Positions 33,582-42,978 are shown, counted from the first letter of the stretch. The stretch is DNA of 64,000 nt from Erysipelotrichaceae bacterium (GCA_017512285.1 JAFWGU010000023.1:62001-126000); one strand, 5' to 3'. A program made the numbers and translations. The notes: generated from the sequence alone by a model not told the origin.

Positions 33582-34527
33582 TAAGAAAGATAAAAGGCAG
33601 AAGAAGGAAAGCGGAATCACCAAGTATCTTGAAGGCTATAACAAGACCAACAAGTCTCTTGCCAGCAAGATAACTGAGCTTTTCGGCGGTGTTACAGCCA
33701 TAGATGATGATCTGTTAGAACAGCTTCTGGTTGTCCTTATCCAGGCCGACGTAGGAGTAGTCACCAGTGAAAAGATCATTGAAAAGTTGAAACAGAAGAT
33801 TGCCGATGACTTCCTGACCAGGAAGGATCAGTGTCTGGAAGCACTTGCTGAAGTCATGAGCGAAGTATATGATCCTGATTCAGTCAGTGATCTGGAATTC
33901 ACCAAGGGTGAAACCAAAGTCATCATGATGGTTGGAGTAAACGGTTCAGGCAAGACAACTTCCATATCCAAGATCGCCAAATACTACATGAACCAGGGTT
34001 ACACTGTAGGTCTGATAGCAGCAGATACCTTCAGGGCAGGAGCAGTTGATCAGCTCGTAAGATGGGCTGAAAGACTTGGAATCAAATGCATTACCGGTAA
34101 GGAAAACGCCGATCCGGCAAGCGTAATGGTAGATGGCTGCCGCTATTTCAAGGAAAATCCGGTAGACATCATCATCGCTGATACAGCCGGCAGACTGCAG
34201 AACAAGAAGAATCTGATGAATGAGCTCAGCAAGATGAAGAGGGTTACAGGAAGGGAAATCGAAGGTGCTCCTCATGAGATCTGGCTGACCATCGACGCTA
34301 CTACCGGACAGAACGGTCTGTCTCAGGCTTCACAGTTCATTGAGGCAACCAACATAACCGGCGTCATCCTGACCAAGATGGATGGAACTTCCAAGGGCGG
34401 AATCGTACTGGCAATCAAGGATCAGTTCGGCTTACCTGTTAGGTTCATAACCTATGGTGAAGACATTGACTCAATTACCGAATTCTGGCTGGAAGGCTAT
34501 CTGCAGACAGTCATAGAAGAGGCATAA
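33568..34527 (+). CDS. ftsY: Signal recognition particle receptor FtsY
   Basis: SRP receptor GTPase that docks ribosome-SRP complexes at the membrane. 319 aa with only a short basic N-terminus before the NG domain, lacking the long acidic A domain of E. coli. G1 GVNGSGKTT near residues 122-130, DTFRAGA near 152-158, G3 DTAGRLQNK near 204-212, G4 TKMDGTSKGG near 270-279. GAAGGAGA supports ATG 33568 over an upstream in-frame start. It lies between smc and ylxM, the conserved Bacillota order. Confidence 0.95.
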   Translation: MGLFDKKDKRQKKESGITKYLEGYNKTNKSLASKITELFGGVTAIDDDLLEQLLVVLIQADVGVVTSEKIIEKLKQKIADDFLTRKDQCLEALAEVMSEVYDPDSVSDLEFTKGETKVIMMVGVNGSGKTTSISKIAKYYMNQGYTVGLIAADTFRAGAVDQLVRWAERLGIKCITGKENADPASVMVDGCRYFKENPVDIIIADTAGRLQNKKNLMNELSKMKRVTGREIEGAPHEIWLTIDATTGQNGLSQASQFIEATNITGVILTKMDGTSKGGIVLAIKDQFGLPVRFITYGEDIDSITEFWLEGYLQTVIEEA

Positions 34528-34531
34528 CGTA

Positions 34532-34858
34532 ATGGAAAATCAGTTTGATTACATTAACGAGCTGATGCCGTTTTATCTGAGTCTTCTGACGGAAAGGCAG
34601 CAGGAAATACTGAAACTGTATTTCTACGAGGACCTGTCACTTACGGAAATTGCCGAGAATCTGAACATTTCACGTAACGGTGTCTACGATACACTGAAAA
34701 AAGCAGAAAAAAGTTTAAAAGAATACGAAGATAAATTACAATTAAGTCAGGAATCAGCACTGCGACTGGAGAAATACGAAAAGATAAGATCTCTGGGATA
34801 CGCTGATGTAAATAAAATTATTAATGAGCTTATTCAAAGGGAGGAAGAATATGAGTAA
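34532..34858 (+). CDS. ylxM: YlxM/UPF0122 helix-turn-helix protein
   Basis: A 108-aa protein with a sigma-70 region-4-like helix-turn-helix (LTERQQEILKLYFYEDLSLTE; ISRNGVYDTLKKAEKSL; residues about 19-65) and a helical tail. YlxM is an SRP-associated protein, normally encoded between ftsY and ffh. Here ffh is missing and ackA follows directly with an 8-nt overlap. It is too small and lacks region 2, so it is not a sigma factor. Confidence 0.9.
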   Translation: MENQFDYINELMPFYLSLLTERQQEILKLYFYEDLSLTEIAENLNISRNGVYDTLKKAEKSLKEYEDKLQLSQESALRLEKYEKIRSLGYADVNKIINELIQREEEYE

Positions 34859-36050
34859 GGTAATGGCTGTCAATGCCGGTAGTTCATCATTAAAGTTCAA
34901 GTTATTCCAGATGCCGGAAGAAAAGGTTCTGACAGACGGTGTCGTTGAAAGAATCGGCATGGACGATGCAATCTTCACAATCAGAGTAAACGGTGAGAAG
35001 ATCTCTCATGTTGAACCGATCAAGGATCATCAGCAGGCTGTAAACATGCTGCTGGATGCTCTTGTAGATTACAAGATCGTAAACAAACTGGATGAAATCG
35101 ATGCAGTAGGACACAGAGTACTGCATGGCGGCGAAAAGTATGGCGATTCAGCAGTCGTTACTCCGGAAGTTGCTCAGGACATCCTGGACATGAAGGATCT
35201 CGGACCTCTGCACATGCCTGCCAACTACATTGGCTATAAGGCATTCGCTACTGCTCTGCCAAACGTAAAGCATGTTACAGTCTACGATACTGCTTTCCAT
35301 CTGACCATGGCACCGGAAACATTCCTGTATCCGATTCCTTACGAATACTATGAAAAGTACAAGGCCAGAAGATACGGCTTCCACGGTACCAGCCACAAGT
35401 ATGTTTCAGAATATTTTGCAAAACTGGTCGGCAAGGAACCATCTGAAGTCAACGTTATTACCTGTCATTTGGGCAATGGCGCATCACTGGCAGCTGTAAA
35501 GGGTGGCAAGTGCATCAATACTTCAATGGGCTTCACCCCGTTAGCCGGCATTATGATGGGCGGCAGAAGCGGCGACATCGACCCGTCATTAATTCCATAT
35601 CTGATGGAAAAGACAGGAATGGATGCCAAGCAGCTGATCGATACTCTTAATAAGAAGAGCGGCATGTTGGGTATCTCAGGCGTTTCAAGTGATGCCAGAG
35701 ATGTAGACAAGGCTTATAAGGAAGGCAATGAACGCGCCATCCTGACCAGAAAGATGTATGCACAGAGAGTTGCTTTATTCATCGGCAGCTACTTCGTACA
35801 GTTAGGTCATGTCGACGGAATCGTATTCACAGCCGGCTTAGGCGAAAACGATGCCAGCGTCAGAGAAGAAATCTGTGATCTGCTCACCGAAGCTCTTGGC
35901 GTCAAGATCGACAAGGAATACAACAAGACAGTACACGGTACAGTCGGCAAGATCTCAACAGATGACAGTAAGATCCAGGTTTGGGTAATCCCAACCAACG
36001 AGGAACTGGTCATCGCCAGAGATACGGTAAGGTTATTACACCTGAATTAA
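34851..36050 (+). CDS. ackA: Acetate kinase
   Basis: Makes ATP from acetyl phosphate with release of acetate, the last step of acetogenic fermentation. A 399-aa ASKHA-fold enzyme: NAGSSSLKFK near residue 8, HRVLHGGE near 87, YGFHGTSHKYV near 174-184, and the ATP-binding HLGNGASL and GLGEN loops. GGGAGGAAG at 34840-34848 fixes ATG 34851 rather than an earlier in-frame codon. No pta gene is nearby. It follows ylxM in the position where ffh is usual. Confidence 0.96.
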   Translation: MSKVMAVNAGSSSLKFKLFQMPEEKVLTDGVVERIGMDDAIFTIRVNGEKISHVEPIKDHQQAVNMLLDALVDYKIVNKLDEIDAVGHRVLHGGEKYGDSAVVTPEVAQDILDMKDLGPLHMPANYIGYKAFATALPNVKHVTVYDTAFHLTMAPETFLYPIPYEYYEKYKARRYGFHGTSHKYVSEYFAKLVGKEPSEVNVITCHLGNGASLAAVKGGKCINTSMGFTPLAGIMMGGRSGDIDPSLIPYLMEKTGMDAKQLIDTLNKKSGMLGISGVSSDARDVDKAYKEGNERAILTRKMYAQRVALFIGSYFVQLGHVDGIVFTAGLGENDASVREEICDLLTEALGVKIDKEYNKTVHGTVGKISTDDSKIQVWVIPTNEELVIARDTVRLLHLN

Positions 36051-36052
36051 TT

Positions 36053-36076
36053 AAAGACACTTCGGTGTCTTTTCTT
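36053..36076 (+). terminator. Intrinsic terminator after ackA
   Basis: Perfect 8-bp stem AAAGACAC/GTGTCTTT with a TTCG tetraloop and T tract. Confidence 0.85.
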
Positions 36077-36084
36077 TAGCAATA

Positions 36085-36093
36085 TGCTAAAAT
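36085..36093 (+). promoter_or_regulatory. Extended -10 promoter of the nrnA-dnaE-two-component unit
   Basis: TGC-TAAAAT, with the nrnA start 16 nt downstream. Confidence 0.5.
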
Positions 36094-36108
36094 GTTAGTG
36101 GTGATTTT

Positions 36109-37032
36109 ATGCTCACATATAAGGAAATAAGGGAATTCATTGAAAGAAATGACTCCATAGTCATCTTCAGGCACATTCACGGTGACTACGATGCCTATGG
36201 CGCTCAGCTGGGCCTTAAGGAGCTCATAAAGAACAATTATCCTGAAAAGGAAGTCTATTCAGCAGGGGACAGGGACATCATAAACCCTGATTTTCTTGAT
36301 GATATGGACAATCCGGATGTTGAGACAATTTCCCGATCGCTGTGCATAATCGTTGATACCTCAACGAGAGACCGCGTTGAAAACAAGAATTACCTCCTCT
36401 CAGGCAATTCAATAAGAATAGACCACCATCCTTATGCAGAGGAGATCTGCAAGCATGAGATGGTTGACCCCTCGGCATCAAGCGCATCTCAGCTGATCGT
36501 TGAACTGGCCATGGACAGCGGCTGGAGCATGTCGGCAAGAGCAGCCGAATTCCTTTACGCCGGAATATCATCAGATACTCTGAAGATGACTATCGATAAA
36601 GTCGATGAAAGACTGTTCCTGGACCTGGCATTCCTCATGAAATCGCACTTCAGCGTTAACAAGGTCAACAGAGCCATCTATGACCAGAATACCGAGTTAT
36701 TCAACAAGGAAACGCAGTTAAGAACAAGGATCAGATTTGAAGGCGACATTGCCTATCTGGTCCTGTCAGACAAGGATCTCAAGATAATGAATCTTACTTA
36801 CCGCGAAGCCAAGGACATGGTAAACATCATGGGCAACATAGCCGGAATCGAGAAGTATGCCATGTTCGTGGAATATGAAAACGGCTACGGCGTATCTCTG
36901 CGCTCACATACTCATCCGATCTCCTGGATCGCTGAAAAGTACGGAGGGGGAGGGCATCTGAATGCCAGCGGCATCTCAGCCGTGAAAGAAGAAGACATCA
37001 AGTACATAGTCAAACTACTGAAGGAAGCCTGA
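36109..37032 (+). CDS. nrnA: DHH/DHHA1 nanoRNase/pAp phosphatase (NrnA-like)
   Basis: Degrades 2-5 nt RNAs and dephosphorylates pAp in the cytosol. A 307-aa DHH-family protein: RHIHGDYDAYGAQ near residues 21-33 (first metal site), a central Asp, RIDHHP near 103-108 (DHH motif), and the C-terminal DHHA1 substrate loop YGGGGHLNASG near 275-285. Length is normal. It is followed after 2 nt by dnaE, so the two are co-transcribed; the metabolic link may be cleaning up short nucleotides. Confidence 0.9.
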   Translation: MLTYKEIREFIERNDSIVIFRHIHGDYDAYGAQLGLKELIKNNYPEKEVYSAGDRDIINPDFLDDMDNPDVETISRSLCIIVDTSTRDRVENKNYLLSGNSIRIDHHPYAEEICKHEMVDPSASSASQLIVELAMDSGWSMSARAAEFLYAGISSDTLKMTIDKVDERLFLDLAFLMKSHFSVNKVNRAIYDQNTELFNKETQLRTRIRFEGDIAYLVLSDKDLKIMNLTYREAKDMVNIMGNIAGIEKYAMFVEYENGYGVSLRSHTHPISWIAEKYGGGGHLNASGISAVKEEDIKYIVKLLKEA

Positions 37033-37034
37033 TC

Positions 37035-40000
37035 ATGGTTGCACTGCTATATAACCGAACCTGCAATACATTACTATCCAGCAGTTTACGAATTAAACAA
37101 CTGGTTAGTTTTTGCGTGGAAAAGGGTTATAAGGCCGTAGGAATCGCTGATACGAACGTTCTGTATGGGGCCATGGAATTATACCATCTGTGCAAAAGCA
37201 GCGGTATAAAGCCTCTCTATGGCCTGGAGATCAGCGTCACCATTGACTCAGAAAAATACCCATATGTTCTCTATGCCAGAAATAATGCCGGATACCAGGA
37301 ACTCATTGAACTGTCCACGGAACTGAATGATGATCTTGAAACCGTAACTCCGGAATATCTTGACAGATACCGCAATGTTATTCCCGTTGAAATCGAGAAC
37401 AAGGGATACCTTGAACACATAATCAATACAGAAGATCATGACTCTCTGATTGCCTATGTCAAAAGATATGCCAACAGAGATGATTTCTTCATCGGACTTT
37501 CCAGCCCGCTGAACAATAACTATTACCGTAACCTCAATGAGAAGATATCACGCTTTGCCGCGCAGAATCATCTGCAGACAGTGGCCATGCCGCTTTCTCT
37601 TTATGCATCAAGAGAAGACGCAGAAGCATATAAGGTGCTAAAGGCAATAAAGCTGCAGACAAGTGTCAATGACTCAAAGTTCTCATATGAGACCGACAGT
37701 CATCTTCTGGCGCAGCAGGACATATATGATCTCTATGATGCCATGTCTGTGAACAATACCGACATGATCATCAATGACTGCAATGTCGACCTTGGAGAAA
37801 TACCCAAAGCCAGTCTGCCTAAGTTCATCACACCTGAAGGCGCAGACTCAAAGACATACCTTAAAAGCCTGTGTCTCGCCGGCCTGAAAAAGAGATTTGA
37901 AGGCAGAAAATATCCTGACAGTTACTCTAACCGATTGAATTATGAGCTGAAAATAATAACTGAAATGAACTATGAGGACTATTTCCTCATCGTCTGGGAC
38001 CTGATACTGTTCTCCAGAAGAAACAACATCTACGTTGGTGTTGGAAGAGGCAGCGCAGCCGGTTCTCTGGTAGCTTACTGCCTGGGAATAACGCACATTG
38101 ATCCGATAAAATACGGATTGCTGTTTGAACGATTCCTGAATCCGGAAAGGATATCCATGCCAGACATCGACATTGACTTCCCAGACGACAAGAGGGAACA
38201 GGTCATTCAGTATGTCATAGGCAAGTATGGCAGTGATCACATTGCCCATATCATTACATTCAATACCCTGGCAGCCAGAGCGGTGCTTAAGGATGCAGGA
38301 AAGGCCCTGGACGTAACTGCCAGTCAGCTCGACTTACTTACCAAGCTGGTTGACAATGTCCCCAAGATGACCTTAAAACGGGCTTATGCGACGAATAAGC
38401 GTTTCAATACGGCAGTCAACTCATCCAATGAGTTCAAGAGGCTGTATGAAATTGCTCTCAAGTTGGAAGGTCTGCCCAGACATACTTCATTACACGCTGC
38501 CGGAATCGTAATGAGTGATAGACCACTGAGTGTAAACATGCCGTTACTTAAGGTAGACAATTCCTATTGTACACAGTATACGATGGAATACCTTGAGGAA
38601 ATGGGACTGATAAAGATGGACTTTCTGGGTTTGAAAAACCTTAGCATAATTGCCGAGATAACGGAAAACGTTAATAAGATACAGCCCCTGGACATCCTGA
38701 AGATACCTCTGGATGACAGAAAGACCTATGAGCTGATAAGCCGGGCAGATACCGCCGGTGTATTCCAGCTGGATAGTGACGGCATGAAGAATCTGTTAAG
38801 AAAGCTCAAGCCTAACTGCTTTGATGACATAGCCGTAACTATCGCCCTGTTCAGACCGGGACCAATGGAAAACATCCCGGTATATCTGGCTGCCCGCAAT
38901 GACTCCAGTAATATCCGTTATGCTCATCCTGACCTGATCCCGATACTGAAAGAAACATATGGCGTCATGATCTATCAGGAACAGATCATGCAGGTTGCTC
39001 AGAAGATAGCCGGGTTCTCATTGGGAAAGGCTGACCTTTTAAGAAAGGCAATTTCCAAGAAGATCCCCGATCAGATAAACATGCTTGAAGGGGACTTCAG
39101 AGTTGGAGCACTGGAAAGGGGCTACAGCAGCGCTGTCATAAGCGAGATATTTGAAGACATCAAGAAGTTTGCTAATTACGGCTTCAACAAGTCACATTCC
39201 GTAGCCTATGGCTTACTGGCATATCAGCTTGCCTATCTCAAGGCTAACTTCCCGCTGCAGTTCTATCTGTCGCTTCTCAACAGTGTCATCGGATCTGACA
39301 GCAAGACCAATGAATACATAGTCGAAGCCAGAAGAAACGGCATCAGAGTTCTGCCTCCTGACATAAATCAGAGTGACGTTGAATACGTTATAGACGGTGA
39401 TACCGTCAGATTCCCGTTAAATACGATCAAGGGAATTGGCAAGATCGTTGCCGGTTCCATTGTTGAGGAAAGAAGGAAAAACGGACTCTTCAGAGATTAC
39501 TTTGACTTTGTCGTTAGATGCAGCTCTCTCAGAATAGGCAAGAACATCTTTGAAACTCTGATCAAGTCAGGATGTCTTGACTGCTTCGGATTATCAAGAA
39601 GCACGATGGTAAACGGACTGGATGAGACGTTGCGTTATGCTGATCTGGTAAAGGTAGATGTAAATGGACAGATTCAGATCGACCTGCAGCTGGTGGATAA
39701 GCCAGTGCTCAAAATCATTCCTGACAACAGTGCCATTAACAGCCGCTATGAGGAAGAGCTGATCGGATTCTATCTCAGCGGTCATCCGGTTGAAAAGTTC
39801 CGTCAGCAGTATCCCGAAGCCATAGATTCCTCTGTTCTCAAGACAAGAAGGGGATACGTCAAGGTCATCTGCAAGATCCAGAAGATGAGAGATTACCGTA
39901 CCAAGAACGGTGAACTGATGTGTTTCGTTGACGGATTTGATGAATTCGGTGAAATAAACATGGTACTGATGCCGAATGTCTACTCAAGATATTCCAGCAC

Positions 40001-40097
40001 GGTCAGAAAAGGCTGTGTGGTATTTGCGGAAGGTACCATAGATGACAGATTATCTGTCAAGGTAAATAACATGATAATTCTGGAAGGAGGCAACTGA
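37035..40097 (+). CDS. dnaE: DNA polymerase III alpha subunit, DnaE type, degenerate PHP domain
   Basis: A replicative/primer-extending C-family polymerase of 1020 aa, the short Bacillota DnaE type, without the proofreading exonuclease of PolC. The catalytic Asp motif PDIDIDFPD is at about residues 376-384, with GVGRGSAAGSLVAY about 30 residues before it and FNKSHSVAYG near 717. A helix-hairpin-helix region and an OB fold (about 930-1010) follow. In the N-terminal PHP domain the metal ligands are lost: the usual HLHTEYS is replaced by YNRTCNTL and TDHG by IADTN. A PolC should exist elsewhere. It sits 2 nt from nrnA and 1 nt from the response regulator. Confidence 0.94.
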   Translation: MVALLYNRTCNTLLSSSLRIKQLVSFCVEKGYKAVGIADTNVLYGAMELYHLCKSSGIKPLYGLEISVTIDSEKYPYVLYARNNAGYQELIELSTELNDDLETVTPEYLDRYRNVIPVEIENKGYLEHIINTEDHDSLIAYVKRYANRDDFFIGLSSPLNNNYYRNLNEKISRFAAQNHLQTVAMPLSLYASREDAEAYKVLKAIKLQTSVNDSKFSYETDSHLLAQQDIYDLYDAMSVNNTDMIINDCNVDLGEIPKASLPKFITPEGADSKTYLKSLCLAGLKKRFEGRKYPDSYSNRLNYELKIITEMNYEDYFLIVWDLILFSRRNNIYVGVGRGSAAGSLVAYCLGITHIDPIKYGLLFERFLNPERISMPDIDIDFPDDKREQVIQYVIGKYGSDHIAHIITFNTLAARAVLKDAGKALDVTASQLDLLTKLVDNVPKMTLKRAYATNKRFNTAVNSSNEFKRLYEIALKLEGLPRHTSLHAAGIVMSDRPLSVNMPLLKVDNSYCTQYTMEYLEEMGLIKMDFLGLKNLSIIAEITENVNKIQPLDILKIPLDDRKTYELISRADTAGVFQLDSDGMKNLLRKLKPNCFDDIAVTIALFRPGPMENIPVYLAARNDSSNIRYAHPDLIPILKETYGVMIYQEQIMQVAQKIAGFSLGKADLLRKAISKKIPDQINMLEGDFRVGALERGYSSAVISEIFEDIKKFANYGFNKSHSVAYGLLAYQLAYLKANFPLQFYLSLLNSVIGSDSKTNEYIVEARRNGIRVLPPDINQSDVEYVIDGDTVRFPLNTIKGIGKIVAGSIVEERRKNGLFRDYFDFVVRCSSLRIGKNIFETLIKSGCLDCFGLSRSTMVNGLDETLRYADLVKVDVNGQIQIDLQLVDKPVLKIIPDNSAINSRYEEELIGFYLSGHPVEKFRQQYPEAIDSSVLKTRRGYVKVICKIQKMRDYRTKNGELMCFVDGFDEFGEINMVLMPNVYSRYSSTVRKGCVVFAEGTIDDRLSVKVNNMIILEGGN

Positions 40098-40098
40098 T

Positions 40099-40770
40099 AT
40101 GTACAGACTGTTGATCGCAGATGATGAGATTAAGATCAGAGAAGTCATTGCTGAATACGGAAGAATAAACAACTATTCCGTCATGGAAGCCAGTGACGGC
40201 TTACAGGCCATAGAAATGGTCGAGAAGCATGATTTTGACTGTGTTATTCTGGATATCATGATGCCCAATCTTGACGGTTACACCGCCTGCAAGAGGATCA
40301 AGGAGATAAAGAACGTACCGATAATCATTCTCTCTGCTCGTCAGCAGGAGGATGACAAGCTGTATGGCTTTGAACTAGGCATTGATGACTATGTTACCAA
40401 GCCGTTTTCGCCCCGTGAGTTAATGGCCAGAATCAAGGTCGTCATTGAGCGCAGCAATAAAGCCAGAAAGACGCAGGAAAAGGAAATCATCAAGTATGAG
40501 GGCATAACCGTCAACATTCCTTCACATGAAGTAACGATCGACGGCAATGACATTCATCTGACAAATAAGGAATTTGATCTGCTGGTATACTTCCTTAACA
40601 ACCAGGGAATCGTCATTTCCCGTGATACGCTTCTTGAAAGGATCTGGGGATACGATTACTATGGAGTGGAAAGAACAGTGGATACGCACATCAAGATGCT
40701 CAGAAAGAATCTTGGTGAATACAGTTATCTGATAAAGACGGTAAGAGGAGAAGGTTACAGGTTTGGATAG
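40099..40770 (+). CDS. OmpR-family response regulator
   Basis: A 223-aa regulator: receiver domain 1-120 with the acidic pair DDE, phospho-acceptor Asp in CVILDIMMP near residue 53, and Lys in VTKPF near 101; winged-helix DNA-binding domain about 130-223 (NKEFDLLVYFLNNQG, RTVDTHIKMLRKNLG). GGAGG at 40085-40089 lies 9 nt before the ATG, one base after dnaE, so it is co-transcribed with the polymerase. Its partner kinase overlaps it by 8 nt. The signal is unknown. Confidence 0.94.
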   Translation: MYRLLIADDEIKIREVIAEYGRINNYSVMEASDGLQAIEMVEKHDFDCVILDIMMPNLDGYTACKRIKEIKNVPIIILSARQQEDDKLYGFELGIDDYVTKPFSPRELMARIKVVIERSNKARKTQEKEIIKYEGITVNIPSHEVTIDGNDIHLTNKEFDLLVYFLNNQGIVISRDTLLERIWGYDYYGVERTVDTHIKMLRKNLGEYSYLIKTVRGEGYRFG

Positions 40771-42211
40771 GCAGAACAAGAAGATCTTGAATTCAATCAG
40801 CTTCAAGTCATGGCTGTACTTCATGCTTTTCGCATTAAGTATCGTTTTGATATTGCTCATTGGTCAGGTCATCCTGTTTGAGCCTTTCTACAGAAACACA
40901 CTAAAAAACAATATCGTCAATCTGAACAAGCAGATATACAACATTTCATTCTCTGAGATGGAGGAGGAAGCCAAGTCAAGCTCACTGTTTGCTCTGACGG
41001 CCGATAACAACGCCTGCATCCTTATCTACAACCGCGACAGTGAAACGGCTACAGCCTACGACGTACTTGGCGAATATGGCTGTGCCATTTACTCGGAGGG
41101 AAACGTCAACCCGACCATCATCGAAAAGATGGATGAAACCAAGAACTACAACTTCTACATCGACGGCAAGTTACTTGAACTGTCAGACCGTGAAGTAATG
41201 GTTTACGGCGAGAAGTACACATATAACGAGGCAAGATATTACATCATCTCAAACATTGCTCTGCAGTCAATGGACCTGGTCCTGAAGACCACGCAGAATC
41301 AGTTCCTGATCATCGTTGCCATAGTCATGATACTGGCAATATTGATCTCATATCTGTTCTCACGGCTGTTGTCAACGCCTATACTTCATATCCAGAAGGA
41401 AGCTCTCAAGCTCAGTGAAGGGGACTACGGCAGCGTAAACTTTGAAAAGAGTGACATAAACGAAGTAGATGAGCTATCTGAAACACTGGACAAGGCAGCC
41501 AAGGATCTTTCCAAGATCGATGAGACCAGAAAGGAACTCTTTGCCAATGTATCGCATGACCTTAAGACACCCCTGACCATGATCAAGGCCTATGCTGAGA
41601 TGATCAGAGACATTTCCGGCGGCAACAAGGCCAAGAGAAATGAACATCTGGATGTCATCATTAACGAAACGGACGTTCTCAACAAGCTGGTAAGCGACAT
41701 GCTTGACCTCTCCAAGCTTCAGGATGGCGTGGCAAGTTTCAACTTTGCCCCATTCGACCTGAGTTCAAACATCAATGATGCCGTGGCAAAATTCAATACG
41801 ATGGTTCAGAAGGAAGGAATCAGTATTCAGATCGACTGTGAACCTGAATTACTAGCATATGGTGACGAATCAAAGATCAATGAAGTACTCTACAACTTCA
41901 TCAGCAATGCCATCAAGCATGTTGGTGAAGACAAGCTGATCCAGATCAGGGCATTCCTCATTGACATGCATACCATAAGGATAGAGGTTGAAGATCACGG
42001 CCCGGGCATTGACGATGCGATGCTGCCGTACATCTGGGACAGATATTACAAGAATGACAAGAAGTATACCCGTGCTCAAAGCGGCAGCGGACTTGGCCTG
42101 GCAATCAACAAGGCCATCCTTGAAGACCATAAGTCAAAATACGGTGTCAATACCGAAGTAGGAAAGGGAAGTACCTTCTACTTCGAACTGCCAACGGCAA
42201 TTTCCGATTAA
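40763..42211 (+). CDS. Sensor histidine kinase with HAMP domain
   Basis: A 482-aa membrane kinase: spans at about 14-38 and 180-204 flanking an extracytoplasmic sensor of about 140 residues, HAMP to about 258, H-box NVSHDLKTPLTM with the phospho-His near residue 267, N box NFISNAIKHV, and G boxes DHGPGID and GSGLGLAI. The start is TTG 40763, 8 nt after GAAGG and inside the response-regulator gene; the next Met lies within the first span. It pairs with the preceding OmpR-type regulator. Ligand not predictable. Confidence 0.93.
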   Translation: MDRQNKKILNSISFKSWLYFMLFALSIVLILLIGQVILFEPFYRNTLKNNIVNLNKQIYNISFSEMEEEAKSSSLFALTADNNACILIYNRDSETATAYDVLGEYGCAIYSEGNVNPTIIEKMDETKNYNFYIDGKLLELSDREVMVYGEKYTYNEARYYIISNIALQSMDLVLKTTQNQFLIIVAIVMILAILISYLFSRLLSTPILHIQKEALKLSEGDYGSVNFEKSDINEVDELSETLDKAAKDLSKIDETRKELFANVSHDLKTPLTMIKAYAEMIRDISGGNKAKRNEHLDVIINETDVLNKLVSDMLDLSKLQDGVASFNFAPFDLSSNINDAVAKFNTMVQKEGISIQIDCEPELLAYGDESKINEVLYNFISNAIKHVGEDKLIQIRAFLIDMHTIRIEVEDHGPGIDDAMLPYIWDRYYKNDKKYTRAQSGSGLGLAINKAILEDHKSKYGVNTEVGKGSTFYFELPTAISD

Positions 42212-42261
42212 TCAAGGAAAAACATCATTTCAACCCAACTGTATATCAGGGAGGTTTGAGA

Positions 42262-42378
42262 ATGATTTATCTTATTTACCGCATCATTTCCACGATACTC
42301 AGCGTATACTTCGGCAGGATCTTCCGTAATCTGTCAATGAATCAGAAGATCCAGATGGCCAAGGCATATCTGCATTAG
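42262..42378 (+). CDS. Small hydrophobic protein, 38 aa
   Basis: A short frame with strong translation signals: GGGAGG at 42249-42254, 7 nt, then ATG 42262, 38 codons and a terminator 8 nt after the stop. Residues 1-18 (MIYLIYRIISTILSVYFG) are hydrophobic with spaced Arg, and residues 19-38 are basic and amphipathic. It could be a small membrane protein or modulator of the histidine kinase encoded 50 nt upstream; that link is inference. I do not recognise a family. Confidence 0.55.
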   Translation: MIYLIYRIISTILSVYFGRIFRNLSMNQKIQMAKAYLH

Positions 42379-42386
42379 AAAGAGGG

Positions 42387-42413
42387 GAGATATGGTTCAC
42401 ATATCTCTTTTTT
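42387..42413 (+). terminator. Intrinsic terminator after the two-component/small-protein unit
   Basis: Perfect 8-bp stem GAGATATG/CATATCTC with a 5-nt loop, then TTTTTT. Confidence 0.85.
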
Positions 42414-42475
42414 CTTGCTTAGTAGGAAATCCAACTAATTATGTCGCAAATTTAAGAATAAACTACGTGGACTGA

Positions 42476-42484
42476 TGGTATAAT
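42476..42484 (+). promoter_or_regulatory. Extended -10 promoter of the HD-domain gene
   Basis: TG-G-TATAAT, giving a leader of about 20 nt containing CGGAGGT before GTG 42511. Confidence 0.65.
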
Positions 42485-42510
42485 ATGAACTATCAATCGG
42501 AGGTATTCGG

Positions 42511-42978
42511 GTGTTCAGGCTTAAGGAATCAGAGGAAAGAGCATTCAAGTCATTAAGCGAAAGCATCATCAGTCATCCTGACTATCAGAGCATGAAGAAA
42601 CTCAGAGCTCATGGAAGACTGACGGTATTTGATCACAGCATCAGCGTAGCCAGATGCGCTTTAGCCATGAACAGAAGGCTGAAACTGAAGGCGGATGAGC
42701 AGCAGCTGATCACCGGTGCCTTGCTGCATGACTTTTATCTGTATGACTGGCATGACGCCAGAATAGACGTACCGTTATTCAAGATGCACGGCTACACACA
42801 TCCGTTTACGGCATGCAGGAACGCCTCAGAAAGATTTGAACTGACAGGGATGGAAAAGAACATCATTGAGAGCCACATGTGGCCACTGACGTTAAGAACG
42901 CTACCGCATTCCAGGGAAGCCTGGATAGTGTGTCTGTGTGATAAGATCATTGCGACAGAGGAGCTGTTCAAGAGATGA
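42511..42978 (+). CDS. HD-domain phosphohydrolase-like protein
   Basis: A 155-aa HD-superfamily protein: FDHSISVARCALAM near residues 40-53 (first His), GALLHDFYLYDWH near 69-81 (HD pair), ESHMWPL near 120-126, and LCDKIIATEE near 142-151 (last Asp). This is a complete HD metal site. Substrate unknown; nucleotide phosphohydrolase activity is typical. GTG start at 42511 with CGGAGGT 6 nt upstream. It overlaps the next gene by 4 nt (ATGA), and this HD - CmpB-like membrane protein pairing recurs in Bacillota as far as I recall. Confidence 0.85.
   Translation: MFRLKESEERAFKSLSESIISHPDYQSMKKLRAHGRLTVFDHSISVARCALAMNRRLKLKADEQQLITGALLHDFYLYDWHDARIDVPLFKMHGYTHPFTACRNASERFELTGMEKNIIESHMWPLTLRTLPHSREAWIVCLCDKIIATEELFKR

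Noticed and set aside
34532-34858. YlxM as an alternative sigma factor
   Set aside because: It has only a region-4-like helix-turn-helix in 108 residues and sits in the SRP gene neighbourhood.
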